A stretch of DNA of 51,052 nucleotides from Pseudohaliea rubra DSM 19751. GTDB taxonomy: Bacteria > Pseudomonadota > Gammaproteobacteria > Pseudomonadales > Halieaceae. The translations under genes were made by a program, and so were the position numbers. This document shows, piece after piece, positions 1 to 7,613 of this stretch. The stretch is from positions 1 to 51,052 of the forward strand of contig NZ_KN234763.1 in NCBI RefSeq assembly GCF_000764025.1, read 5' to 3'. A model generated the notes under the pieces. It worked only from the letters and a program-made list of their open reading frames with translations. It had not been told where the DNA came from and did no database searches. Position 1 is the stretch's first letter; each line of letters begins with the position of its first letter.

Positions 1-1275
1 GCGGAGGCCCTGGAGGCGAACTGCGGCGAGCTGGTGGGGCTGCTTGCCGCGGAGGCCGGCCGCACCATCGACGATGGCCTCTCCGAAGTGCGCGAAGCCG
101 TGGATTTCTGCCGCTACTATGCACAGCAGGCGCGCGCCGGCTTCGCCGTGAAGCGCCTGCCGGGCCCCACGGGCGAGGTCAACGAGCTGTCGCTTCACGG
201 TCGTGGCGTGTTCGCCTGTATCAGCCCCTGGAACTTCCCGGTGGCGATCTTCACCGGGCAGGCCGTGGCGGCGCTGGTTGCCGGCAACGCCGTGGTCGCC
301 AAGCCCGCCGAGCAGACGCCGCTGGTGGCGGCGCAGGTCGTGCGCTGGGCTCACGCCGCCGGCGTGCCTGGCGACGTACTCCAGCTTCTGCCCGGTGTCG
401 GTGCTGTCGGCGCGCAGCTTGTGGGCGACACCCGGGTCAGCGGGGTCGCTTTCACCGGCGGCACGGACACGGCCCGGCATATCCAGCGGAGCCTGGCGGA
501 GCGCGACGGTCCTATCGTGCCACTCATCGCCGAGACCGGCGGCCTCAATTGCATGCTCGTGGATGCCACGGCGCTACCTGAGCAGGTAGTGGACGACGTG
601 ATCATCTCCGCCTTCCAGAGCGCGGGACAGCGCTGCAGCGCGTTGCGGGTCATGTATCTGCAGGCCGACATCGCCGACCGTGTGCTCGAGATGCTCGCCG
701 GGGCCATGGCTGAGCTGCGCCTCGGCGACCCGTCCGAGTTTGCGACGGATATCGGGCCGCTGATCGACCTTGCGGCACGGCAGACCCTGGAGCGGCACGC
801 TGAGCGCATGGACAGCGAGGGCCGGCTGGTGGCGGCCTGTGAAGCCCCTGCCGACGGCAAGGGCGGTTACTTCTTCCCGCCGCGGGTCTATGAGATCGAG
901 CGACTGGAGCAGTTGGAGCGGGAAGTCTTCGGTCCGATACTGCACGTGATCCGCTATCGGGTGGAAGAGCTGCCGCAGGTCTATGAAGCGATCAACGCCA
1001 GTGGCTACGGCCTCACCCTCGGTGTGCACAGCCGGATCGACGGTTTTGCCCGGGAAGTGTTCCAGGCCACGCGGGTCGGCAACACCTACATCAACCGCAA
1101 CATGGTCGGCGCGATTGTCGGCGTGAATTCCTTCGGTGGTCAGGGCCTCTCCGGGACCGGCCCCAAGGCCGGCGGTCCGCACTGCCTGCCGCGCTTTGCC
1201 ACGGAGAAAACGCGCACGGACAACGTGGTTGCGAAGGGGGGCAACACGCAGCTGTTCAACCTGGAAGAAGAGTGA
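1..1275 (+). CDS. putA: PutA C-terminal part: L-glutamate-gamma-semialdehyde dehydrogenase domain (5'-truncated by window edge)
   Basis: The reading frame is open from base 1, so only the aldehyde dehydrogenase half of the bifunctional proline-catabolic enzyme PutA is present. This domain oxidises glutamate semialdehyde (P5C) to glutamate with NAD+. Visible landmarks are FACISPWNFPVAIFTGQ near the start of the nucleotide fold, the general-base Glu in AETGG (codon 532-534), the catalytic Cys in SAGQRCSALR (codon 634-636), and the PutA-type ending GTGPKAGGPH followed by PRFATEKT. The protein stops soon after the dehydrogenase domain, as in short (type A) PutA proteins that lack the long extra C-terminal domain. 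In place of the frequent ETGGQNAM it reads ETGGLNCM, which leaves the catalytic residues intact. The proline dehydrogenase half must lie upstream of the window. The family call is secure; the full length is unknown. Confidence 0.95.
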   Translation, partial: AEALEANCGELVGLLAAEAGRTIDDGLSEVREAVDFCRYYAQQARAGFAVKRLPGPTGEVNELSLHGRGVFACISPWNFPVAIFTGQAVAALVAGNAVVAKPAEQTPLVAAQVVRWAHAAGVPGDVLQLLPGVGAVGAQLVGDTRVSGVAFTGGTDTARHIQRSLAERDGPIVPLIAETGGLNCMLVDATALPEQVVDDVIISAFQSAGQRCSALRVMYLQADIADRVLEMLAGAMAELRLGDPSEFATDIGPLIDLAARQTLERHAERMDSEGRLVAACEAPADGKGGYFFPPRVYEIERLEQLEREVFGPILHVIRYRVEELPQVYEAINASGYGLTLGVHSRIDGFAREVFQATRVGNTYINRNMVGAIVGVNSFGGQGLSGTGPKAGGPHCLPRFATEKTRTDNVVAKGGNTQLFNLEEE

Positions 1276-1600
1276 TGCCGGTGCCTTTTTGTGGAACAGG
1301 AAGGCACCATGTTGTCGGTCACGAGGAACGGAAGCAGCCACTGGCTGCCGCTTCGCTCAGCCGCCTGGCTGGATACCCTGTGCTGCTGATCGGTGTTTTG
1401 AGCAGCGCTTGTTAATGAGACTCGGTTCTCAAGTCGACGGCATGCAATGGTATATCACGGATGGTCATGCTAGGGTCCGCGCCCCGGGCCGTTTCTCGCA
1501 GCCGCTGTTGCTTTCGACATCGTTGCGCCGAATACACCAATGAAGCGCAGAGACTGCCGCTGTGGTGACAGTGTCCTCATCACAGGAGCGGAGTCCCTTC
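1276..1600. other. Intergenic region after putA with a hairpin at 1280-1308
   Basis: No gene is supported in these 325 bases. Five bases after the putA stop there is an inverted repeat, GGTGCCTT (1280-1287) and AAGGCACC (1301-1308), with a 13-base loop. It may end putA transcription, but it has no T-run. A weak sigma70-like pair, TTGCTT (1508-1513) and AATACA (1531-1536) with 17 bases between, lies before the lipoprotein gene and is only suggestive. Confidence 0.4.
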
Positions 1601-2314
1601 GTGCAAAAATTAAAAGTGTCACTCATGACGTGCCTGCTTGCGGGATGTTTCGCAGGCCTTGTGGGTTGTTCGACCACCGAGCGGGGTGATGCCGAAACCG
1701 TAGAAGGTTCGGGGTTCCTCGCAGAATGGTACCCACGCATGCGCGCAGGCAACGACGACGAGGGTTTGCGTGTCTATCGCAGTCCGGGCGCGCGCGACGC
1801 GATCCGGGCGAGCGATGCGATGATGCTCGAGCCGGTTCAGCTGTGGCTGGCGGCCGATGACGAAGGCCTCACCGACGAGCAGGGCCGCGAACTGGGCGAG
1901 CGCTTTTATGCCACGCTCTACACGGCATTGGCGGATGACTACCGTATGGTGGAAGAAGCGGGTCCTGAGACCCTGCGCTTCGAGGTGGCGTTGACCTCCG
2001 CTGAAGCAGCCGATGTGAAGCGGGACTTGATAACAAAAGCAGTGGCTCCTGCGCGTATTCTCAGTACGGCAGCGAGCAAGATCTCCGGTGAGCCGATGTT
2101 CCAGGGTTCGGCGACCATCGAAGCGAAGCTGTCTGACGCAAGTACCGGAGAGGTCTGGGTAGCCTCTATCGATCGCCGCGTGGGCGGTAACGCGATCAAT
2201 ACCGAGACGCTCCAGAGCTGGGGCGATGTCTACAACATCATGGATCTCTGGGCCGCGGCCATTCGCTACAAGCTCTGCTCCGCCCGCGCCGCGAAGACTT
2301 GCGAGAAACCCTAG
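1601..2314 (+). CDS. DUF3313-family lipoprotein
   Basis: A predicted outer-envelope lipoprotein of about 237 residues. The GTG at 1601 is preferred because AGGAGCGGAG (1584-1593) sits seven bases upstream. It gives a short signal peptide, VQKLKVSLMTCLLAGCFAG, followed by the lipobox LVGC. A GTG at 1562 in the same frame would only add a polar extension. The mature part matches what I know of DUF3313 proteins: an early GFL-W-P segment, a central aspartate-rich half, then a domain that may bind a partner in the envelope. The biochemical function of this family is unknown. The gene stands alone between putA and a convergent phosphodiesterase gene. The amber stop at 2312 is followed in frame by 67 more sense codons up to a TGA at 2516, which is discussed as a finding. 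Confidence 0.78.
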   Translation: MQKLKVSLMTCLLAGCFAGLVGCSTTERGDAETVEGSGFLAEWYPRMRAGNDDEGLRVYRSPGARDAIRASDAMMLEPVQLWLAADDEGLTDEQGRELGERFYATLYTALADDYRMVEEAGPETLRFEVALTSAEAADVKRDLITKAVAPARILSTAASKISGEPMFQGSATIEAKLSDASTGEVWVASIDRRVGGNAINTETLQSWGDVYNIMDLWAAAIRYKLCSARAAKTCEKP

Positions 2315-2480
2315 GGCGGCCCACCGTGGCCCCTGCGCGCCCTCTCCCCGGGGGCGTCCCTGGCGGCCAGCCTCGACCTGTCCCGCTTTGATGCTGTGGT
2401 CCGCAAGGACCAGAACCCTGCGGTGGACAGTTACCCGGGCGTTTCGGCCCCTGGTGCGACGCAGGTCATGAGACTTCTGA

Positions 2481-2498
2481 CGGGAGCGATTGCTCCCG
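2481..2498. terminator. Short hairpin between convergent genes
   Basis: CGGGAGC, four bases GATT, then GCTCCCG form a perfect 7-bp stem. It lies between the 3' ends of the lipoprotein gene and the convergent EEP gene, where a bidirectional terminator would be useful. There is no T-run on either side, so termination is an inference from position and pairing only. Confidence 0.4.
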
Positions 2499-2547
2499 GC
2501 CCGCTGTCGCTCTCCTGAGTCTCTGAATTCAGCAGTGCTGGCCCGCG

Positions 2548-3333
2548 TCAGCGTTTGGGGGCCTTTGGCCTGTTGATCTCAAAGCGCCCCAGGAGCGCCG
2601 CGTGGTCCGACAGGTCCCGCCAGTGGCCCTCCCCGAGGCGCTCGCAGGCGATGGGCGTCAGCCCCCGGAAGTAAATCCGGTCGACAGGGAAGAGCGGCGC
2701 CCAGACCGGGAAGGTGCGGGCATGGCGACCCTGGAGCGTCACGAAGAGCTCTTCCATCTCCAGGCTGAGCTGCAGGTGGCGCTCCGCACGCCGGCGCCAG
2801 TCGTTGAAATCGCCGGCGAGGATCATCGGCTCGTCATGGGGCACGTGATCCTCGATGCGCTGGGCGAGGGCCTGCAGCTGTTCCTTTCGCTCCTGCTCGA
2901 GCAGCCCCAGGTGCACGCAGAGCGCGTGCAGCCGGACGTCGCTCTGCGGCAGATGGATCACGCCGTGGAGGATGCTGCGGCTGGAGCGCGGGAAGATCGA
3001 CACGTCGATGTTCTCCCAGGCCAGGATCGGGTAGTTGCTGAGGATCGCGTTGCCGTGGTCGCCCTTGCGGTAGATGGCGTTGCGCGCATAGGCGTAATGC
3101 GGCCAGACCTGTTCCGCGAGATACTCGAAGTGGGGCTGGTCCGGGTAGGAAAAGCGCCGGCGCCGGGCCTCGCTCTTCTCGGCACGGCCGTGCACCTCCT
3201 GGAGGAAGACGATATCAGCGCCGGTTTCGGTGATGCGCTCACGAATGGCGTCGAGGACGAAGCGGCGGTTGCCGCTGCAGTAGCCCTTGTGGATATTGTA
3301 GGTCAGGACATTGATTGCAGTTTCCCGGGCCAT
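2548..3333 (-). CDS. Endonuclease/exonuclease/phosphatase (EEP) family protein, YbhP-like
   Basis: A cytosolic EEP-fold metal-dependent phosphodiesterase of about 261 residues. The family signatures appear in order: the first metal-site Asn in TYNIHKGY near residue 11, the Glu in LQEVHG, the substrate His in CVHLGLL, the GDFNDW motif and the terminal SDHAALLGRF. The ATG at 3333 is chosen because it starts four bases after the stop of the upstream phosphatidyltransferase gene and gives MARETAINVLTYN, the usual short lead-in. A longer frame would run through the neighbour. The gene is co-transcribed with a CDP-alcohol phosphatidyltransferase. In E. coli the EEP protein YbhP is likewise encoded beside a cardiolipin synthase (ClsB), so a role in phospholipid turnover is a reasonable inference. 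The substrate is not known. Confidence 0.88.
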   Translation of the reverse strand: MARETAINVLTYNIHKGYCSGNRRFVLDAIRERITETGADIVFLQEVHGRAEKSEARRRRFSYPDQPHFEYLAEQVWPHYAYARNAIYRKGDHGNAILSNYPILAWENIDVSIFPRSSRSILHGVIHLPQSDVRLHALCVHLGLLEQERKEQLQALAQRIEDHVPHDEPMILAGDFNDWRRRAERHLQLSLEMEELFVTLQGRHARTFPVWAPLFPVDRIYFRGLTPIACERLGEGHWRDLSDHAALLGRFEINRPKAPKR

Positions 3334-3337
3334 GGCG

Positions 3338-3895
3338 TCAGCGCTCGCGGCGGACTGCGCCGGCCTTGCGCGACCAGAGCACGACATACTGCAGGCCGCT
3401 GGCGATGGCAAGAATCAGCACCACCGTGGTCAGGGTCACCAGCGCGGGAGCCGGCAGCCAGCCGCCGACCGCGTTGCCGAGGATCGTCACCAGGAACAGC
3501 ACCTGCACGGCCATGTTGGCCTTCGACAGGGCCGTTGGTGAGAACTCCAGCTCCCCGACCACCAGCTGGTAGGCCAGCGCTCCGGAGACGATGACCACAT
3601 CGCGAAGGATGACCACGGCTGCAACCCAGACCGGCATCAGCCCCACGGCGGCGAGGCTGGCAAACACGGCGAAGATCAGGATCTTGTCTGCGATCGGGTC
3701 CAGGGCCGCGCCAAGGCGTGAGCGGGCATCGAGATGCCGTGCGAGGAAACCGTCGAGGGCATCGGTGAGGCCGGCGATGGCCGCGATGATCAGAGCGGTG
3801 GAGAAGCGCCCTTCGAAAATCGCCAGGGCGAGGGGCAGGGCCAGCAGGAGCCGGCTGCCGGTAAGCAGGTTCGGGAGAAAGTGGAGCAGTCTCAC
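3338..3895 (-). CDS. CDP-alcohol phosphatidyltransferase family membrane protein (PgsA-like)
   Basis: An inner-membrane phospholipid-synthesis enzyme of 185 residues that would move a phosphatidyl group from a CDP-diacylglycerol-type donor to an alcohol. The family motif DG-x2-AR-x8-G-x3-D-x3-D is complete, spanning DALDGFLAR and GAALDPIADK at roughly residues 45-71. Four to five hydrophobic segments follow, in keeping with the usual six-helix fold. It starts at ATG 3895, and the EEP gene begins four bases after its stop, so the two are surely one operon. It resembles phosphatidylglycerophosphate synthase, but the acceptor alcohol cannot be read from the sequence. A second, housekeeping pgsA may exist elsewhere in the genome. 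Confidence 0.88.
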   Translation of the reverse strand: MRLLHFLPNLLTGSRLLLALPLALAIFEGRFSTALIIAAIAGLTDALDGFLARHLDARSRLGAALDPIADKILIFAVFASLAAVGLMPVWVAAVVILRDVVIVSGALAYQLVVGELEFSPTALSKANMAVQVLFLVTILGNAVGGWLPAPALVTLTTVVLILAIASGLQYVVLWSRKAGAVRRER

Positions 3896-3935
3896 GCAGA
3901 AAGCCTGCGCGGGAGCTGCTCCGTGGGGGATGAGT

Positions 3936-3979
3936 GGCCCGCCGGTGCGCCAGTCCCTGCGGGGACGCGCCGGCGGGCC
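3936..3979. terminator. Large two-tier hairpin just after the TonB receptor gene
   Basis: GGCCCGCCGGTGCG (3936-3949) pairs with 3966-3979 over 14 bp with one G-T pair. Inside it GTCCC and GGGAC form a second stem. It begins ten bases past the stop of the minus-strand receptor gene. It lacks a T-run, so it may be a terminator assisted by Rho or a 3'-end stabiliser. Confidence 0.4.
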
Positions 3980-3988
3980 GGGGCAGCG

Positions 3989-6511
3989 CTAGAACTGCAC
4001 TGCCAGGCGGCCGTAGAGGAAGCGGCCGTTGAAGCCGAAGGGCGAGAAGCCGGAGTAGGGGAAAATCCGGTCGAAGGTCGACGGGACGAGTCCAGCCGCA
4101 AGGTCATTGGAGACCGTGTCGTCCGGATAGACGTCGAACAGGTTGTTCGCGCCGACGGCCAGGGAGATGTTCTGGGTGATGTCATAGGCGACTTCCAGAT
4201 CAGTGATCCACTGTTCATCGAGCTTCTCGTCCGTTTCCGCAGTGAGGCCCGGATCGATGGTCTCACCGAAGCGGGTCATGCGCAGGTCAACACTCAGGTC
4301 ATTATAGTACCAGGTGGCGCCAAGGTTGATCTTGTCCTCGGGGCCGCCATCCTCAAAGCGTGCCACTTCCCGGCGAGCGAAGAGGTTGTCCTCTGTGACG
4401 CCCACGGCGGCCAGTTCCGGCGGCGGCGCGAGCACGTCTGTTACCTCGTTGTCGGTGTAGTTGTAGCCACCGTTGAGCGCCATGCGGCCCCAGTCGCCAA
4501 GGTCCAGATCGTAGTTGGCGACGATGTCGAAGCCGCTGGTCTCGCTGTCGATACCGTTCAGGAAGAAGCGTGCGCGGTTGGCGCCGGTGCCCGCCAGCAG
4601 CTGCTCGATGCCTTCCCCGGAGAGGTTTTCGGACAGCACGATCCGGTCGTCGATCTCGATGTGGAAGTAGTCCACGGTCACGGACAGGCCGTCGACGGGC
4701 TGCCAGGAGAAGCCTGCAGAGTAGGAAATACTCGTCTCCTCCTCGAGCCCCGGCGAACCGAGCGCGCGGGCGACGTCGCTGTCCGGGCGGAAGGTACCCG
4801 TTTCCGTCGGTACCGCGTCGACAAAGACCGTAGCAACGGAGGTGAAGTACTGCTGCGCCAGGGACGGCGCGCGGAAGCCCGTGGCGACGGAGCCACGCAA
4901 TGCGAAGTTCTCGGTGATCTCATAGCGGGTGGCGAATTTGCCGGTTACCGTCGAGCCGAAGTCCGAGTAATCTTCGTAGCGTGCGGCCACGGCGACATTC
5001 CAGCGCGCCGTCACATCGGCGTCGAGGTCGACGTAGACACTGATGTTGTCGCGGTCGCCTTCGACCTCCGATTCCGGCGTGAAGCCCGGGAACACCTGGC
5101 TGCCGGCCGCTTTGCCCTCAAAGCCGCCATCTTCATAGCTGCCCGGCTCGCCGGCGTCGATCTTGTAGGTCTCGTCCCGGTACTCGATACCGAAGGCGAC
5201 GTTAACGGGCATGCCGCCCATGTCGAAGAGCTGCGAGGCGCCGGCATTGAACACGAGGTGCTCGTTGGTCAGCGTGCCGGCGTAGAACTCCGTCGGGCTG
5301 GTGGGGCCGAAAGACGCGTTCAAGGTATTGCGGATGTTGTACTCGAGCTCGTTGCTGCCGATCAGCAGGGAGCTGTCGACGGCCCAGCCGTTCCAGTCGC
5401 CGCGAACGCCCACGGCGGCGCTGTAGTCGGTAATCTCCGAGGTGATCAGCGGCAGGAAACCGTTGGGGTAGATGTCGGGGATGTTCCGGCTGTCCTGAGC
5501 GCGGCGGTAGAAGCCGGCGCTCTCACCCTCCCGCTCGCCGTAGGAGCCGAAGCTGTACAGCTCCCAGTTGCCGTCCAGGGGCAGGCCGGCATTGTAGAAA
5601 AGGGCCATGTCTTCGACATCAGCGTTGCCGAAGCGGTGGTTGATACGGTCGAAGCCGAGCTCCTGCGGGTCGGCACTGCCGTCCGGCAGGCTGGCGTAGT
5701 TGTTGCGCGGGTCATAGCCGGAGCGGTTGGTCGGGTCGCGGTCCCGGAACTCCCCGGAGATATTCAGGAAGCCGTCCTCGCCAAGGCCGATGCCGCCATT
5801 GGCGCGGACCGTCAGCGTCTCCCCGTCGGAGACCTGGCGGTCGCCGCCTTCGTTGAGCTGCAGGGTCCCGTCCGGACCGATGCTGACGCCGCTGAGTTCC
5901 GGTGAGCCGTCCATCTTTGTATCGTACTCACCGTAGATCACGGAGCTGCTGAAGCCCTCCGGTGCATCCTTGAGAACAACGTTGATGACACCGGCGATGG
6001 CATCAGAGCCGTACTGGGCGGCGGCGCCGTCACGCAGGACTTCGATGCGCTTGATGGCGTTGGCCGGGATCATGTTCATGTCTACCGCAGAGGAACCGCG
6101 GCCCACGGAACCGTTGAGATTGAGCAGAGCGGAGGCATGGCGGCGCTTGCCGTTGACCAGCACAAGGGTGTGGTCCGGAGCCAGGCCGCGCAGCGTCGCC
6201 GGCCGGACATGGTCTGTTCCGTCGGTAATGGACGGCAGCGGGAAGTTGAAGCTCGGCAGCAGCCGGTTGAGCAGCTGGTTGGTCTCAGTGATGCCGGTGG
6301 AGGTCAGCATCTCTTCGGAAATGATGTCGATGGGTACCGCGCTCTCGAGGACAGAACGGTCGGAGCGACGGGTGCCGGTGACAACCACTTCCTCGAGCAT
6401 GGCGCCGGTCGGTTCCTGGGCCAGCGCTGTGGGGGCCGTAGTGGCCAGCGCCGCGGAGGCGGCGGCGACAAAAAGTGCGAGCGTCTGCTTTTTGCTGGGT
6501 GATGGCTTCAT
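3989..6511 (-). CDS. TonB-dependent outer-membrane receptor 1
   Basis: An 840-residue TonB-dependent transporter. It has a signal peptide of about 31 residues ending ALAQ, a TonB-box-like stretch EEVVVTGTR near residue 40, and a plug domain at about 50-175 with the typical NGKRRH, IERIEVLRDGAAAQYG-like (here IKRIEVLRDGAAAQYG) and GVINVVLK segments. The remainder is a 22-strand barrel that ends FLYGRLAVQF with the aromatic last residue needed for barrel insertion. It would move a ligand across the outer membrane using TonB energy. Its ligand cannot be inferred: no regulator, periplasmic binding protein or hydrolase is encoded next to it. The gene is followed by a large hairpin and then by the phosphatidyltransferase operon on the same strand. 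Confidence 0.95.
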   Translation of the reverse strand: MKPSPSKKQTLALFVAAASAALATTAPTALAQEPTGAMLEEVVVTGTRRSDRSVLESAVPIDIISEEMLTSTGITETNQLLNRLLPSFNFPLPSITDGTDHVRPATLRGLAPDHTLVLVNGKRRHASALLNLNGSVGRGSSAVDMNMIPANAIKRIEVLRDGAAAQYGSDAIAGVINVVLKDAPEGFSSSVIYGEYDTKMDGSPELSGVSIGPDGTLQLNEGGDRQVSDGETLTVRANGGIGLGEDGFLNISGEFRDRDPTNRSGYDPRNNYASLPDGSADPQELGFDRINHRFGNADVEDMALFYNAGLPLDGNWELYSFGSYGEREGESAGFYRRAQDSRNIPDIYPNGFLPLITSEITDYSAAVGVRGDWNGWAVDSSLLIGSNELEYNIRNTLNASFGPTSPTEFYAGTLTNEHLVFNAGASQLFDMGGMPVNVAFGIEYRDETYKIDAGEPGSYEDGGFEGKAAGSQVFPGFTPESEVEGDRDNISVYVDLDADVTARWNVAVAARYEDYSDFGSTVTGKFATRYEITENFALRGSVATGFRAPSLAQQYFTSVATVFVDAVPTETGTFRPDSDVARALGSPGLEEETSISYSAGFSWQPVDGLSVTVDYFHIEIDDRIVLSENLSGEGIEQLLAGTGANRARFFLNGIDSETSGFDIVANYDLDLGDWGRMALNGGYNYTDNEVTDVLAPPPELAAVGVTEDNLFARREVARFEDGGPEDKINLGATWYYNDLSVDLRMTRFGETIDPGLTAETDEKLDEQWITDLEVAYDITQNISLAVGANNLFDVYPDDTVSNDLAAGLVPSTFDRIFPYSGFSPFGFNGRFLYGRLAVQF

Positions 6512-6852
6512 GTGAAAATCCCTCTGTAGTCAAGGCATGGACTGCGGTGAATGTTGTTGTTATCCGCTCTATGGCGGTTTGCAGCCCGGGGAGCTTAAGC
6601 TAGATGGCCACCAGCATTGTCGCAAGGATGGACAACGGCACAATTTCCCCTTGAAAAATGCGCTTTGTGTGTTCAAGGGCTGCGATTTTCGCCGGTCAGT
6701 CTGGCAAGCTAAGCGGTCTCAGAGGCCCTGCCACGCAAAGGGGGGGAAGCGTTTTCCGCGCGGCTTTTGCTCCGGCCCGGGTGTCGCGCGCCCGGGTCGC
6801 GGTGGTCGCCCCGGCGCGGTAACCTTGGGGGCCACATGCCATGGAGACAGCG
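6512..6852. other. Divergent intergenic region, no gene seen
   Basis: This 341-base gap separates the divergent TonB receptor and transglutaminase-like genes and must hold both promoters. I found no convincing coding frame or RNA gene. An 8-base direct repeat GCCCGGGT occurs at 6775-6782 and 6790-6797, 15 bases apart, near the plus-strand gene and could be an operator. No promoter matches consensus well. Confidence 0.4.
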
Positions 6853-7503
6853 ATGGCCCCCGGTCCCCTGACCCTGGAACCTACCTGGTTTCTCGATAGT
6901 GATAGCGAGCCTGTGCGCGCCTGGGCGGCCGAGGCCGGTGGCGAAGGGGAAGACTCAGTTGCGCTCGCTGAGCGGCTGTTTTACGCCGTGCGCGACGGCA
7001 TCCGCTACGATCCCTACCGCGTCTCCCGGGACCGGACCGCCTACTGCGCCAGCGCAATCGCCTCGGCCGACAGCAACTGGTGCGTGCCCAAATCCGTGCT
7101 CCTCGCCGCCTGCGCCCGCGCCCGGGGCATTCCCGCGCGCCTGGGCTTCGCCGATGTGCTCAACCACCTCACCAGCGACAAGCTCAGCAAGCGCATGGGT
7201 ACGGACCTTTTCGCCTGGCACGGTTACGCGGAGCTCTGGCTCGACGGGCGCTGGGTGAAGTTGTCCACCGCCTTCAACAGGGAGCTCTGCGAGCGCTTTG
7301 GCGTAAAGGCGCTGGAGTTCGATCCGGTGCAGGGGGCCCTCATGCATCCCTATGATGCGCGCGGTCGCCGGCATATGGAGTATGTCCGCGAGCGCGGCAG
7401 CTTCGACGATCTGCCTCTGGATGCGATCTTCGCGACTTTCGATGAGATCTACCCCGCCCTGGCTGCGGAGGACGGGGAAAGCGACGCCGCCTTCGACCGT
7501 TGA
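6853..7503 (+). CDS. Transglutaminase-like domain protein
   Basis: A cytosolic protein of about 216 residues with the transglutaminase/cysteine-protease fold. The nucleophile Cys lies in SNWCVPKS, followed by the typical helix LLAACARARGIPARLGF, and the active-site His is in FAWHGYAELWLDGRW. At the third position of the classical triad, where many relatives carry Asp, this protein has KLSTAFN. I recall this from the bacterial subfamily containing ELCERFGVK-like sequence, so it is probably a family trait. The ATG at 6853 is preferred to 6841 because GGAGAC lies six bases before it. The substrate is unknown. The gene stands alone, with a 110-base gap before the aminotransferase gene. Confidence 0.82.
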   Translation: MAPGPLTLEPTWFLDSDSEPVRAWAAEAGGEGEDSVALAERLFYAVRDGIRYDPYRVSRDRTAYCASAIASADSNWCVPKSVLLAACARARGIPARLGFADVLNHLTSDKLSKRMGTDLFAWHGYAELWLDGRWVKLSTAFNRELCERFGVKALEFDPVQGALMHPYDARGRRHMEYVRERGSFDDLPLDAIFATFDEIYPALAAEDGESDAAFDR

Positions 7504-7613
7504 AGTGCAGTCAGGCTGCCAAAAAGCGTTATGCCCCGGGGCCCTCCCGGGCGTTCAGGGCGCGGTTGCTACGAGCTTGTATACTGCTGTATCGGTTGTA
7601 GAACGAGGTTGCC

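Noticed and set aside
3734-5905. A 723-codon plus-strand frame opposite TonB receptor 1
   Set aside because: It mirrors the receptor gene codon structure and has no recognisable domain or ribosome site.
7578-7592. LexA-like or operator dyad ATAC-TGCT-GTAT before the transaminase gene
   Set aside because: The arms are only four bases and the CTG-N10-CAG pattern is missing. It may simply be part of a -10 region (TATACT).
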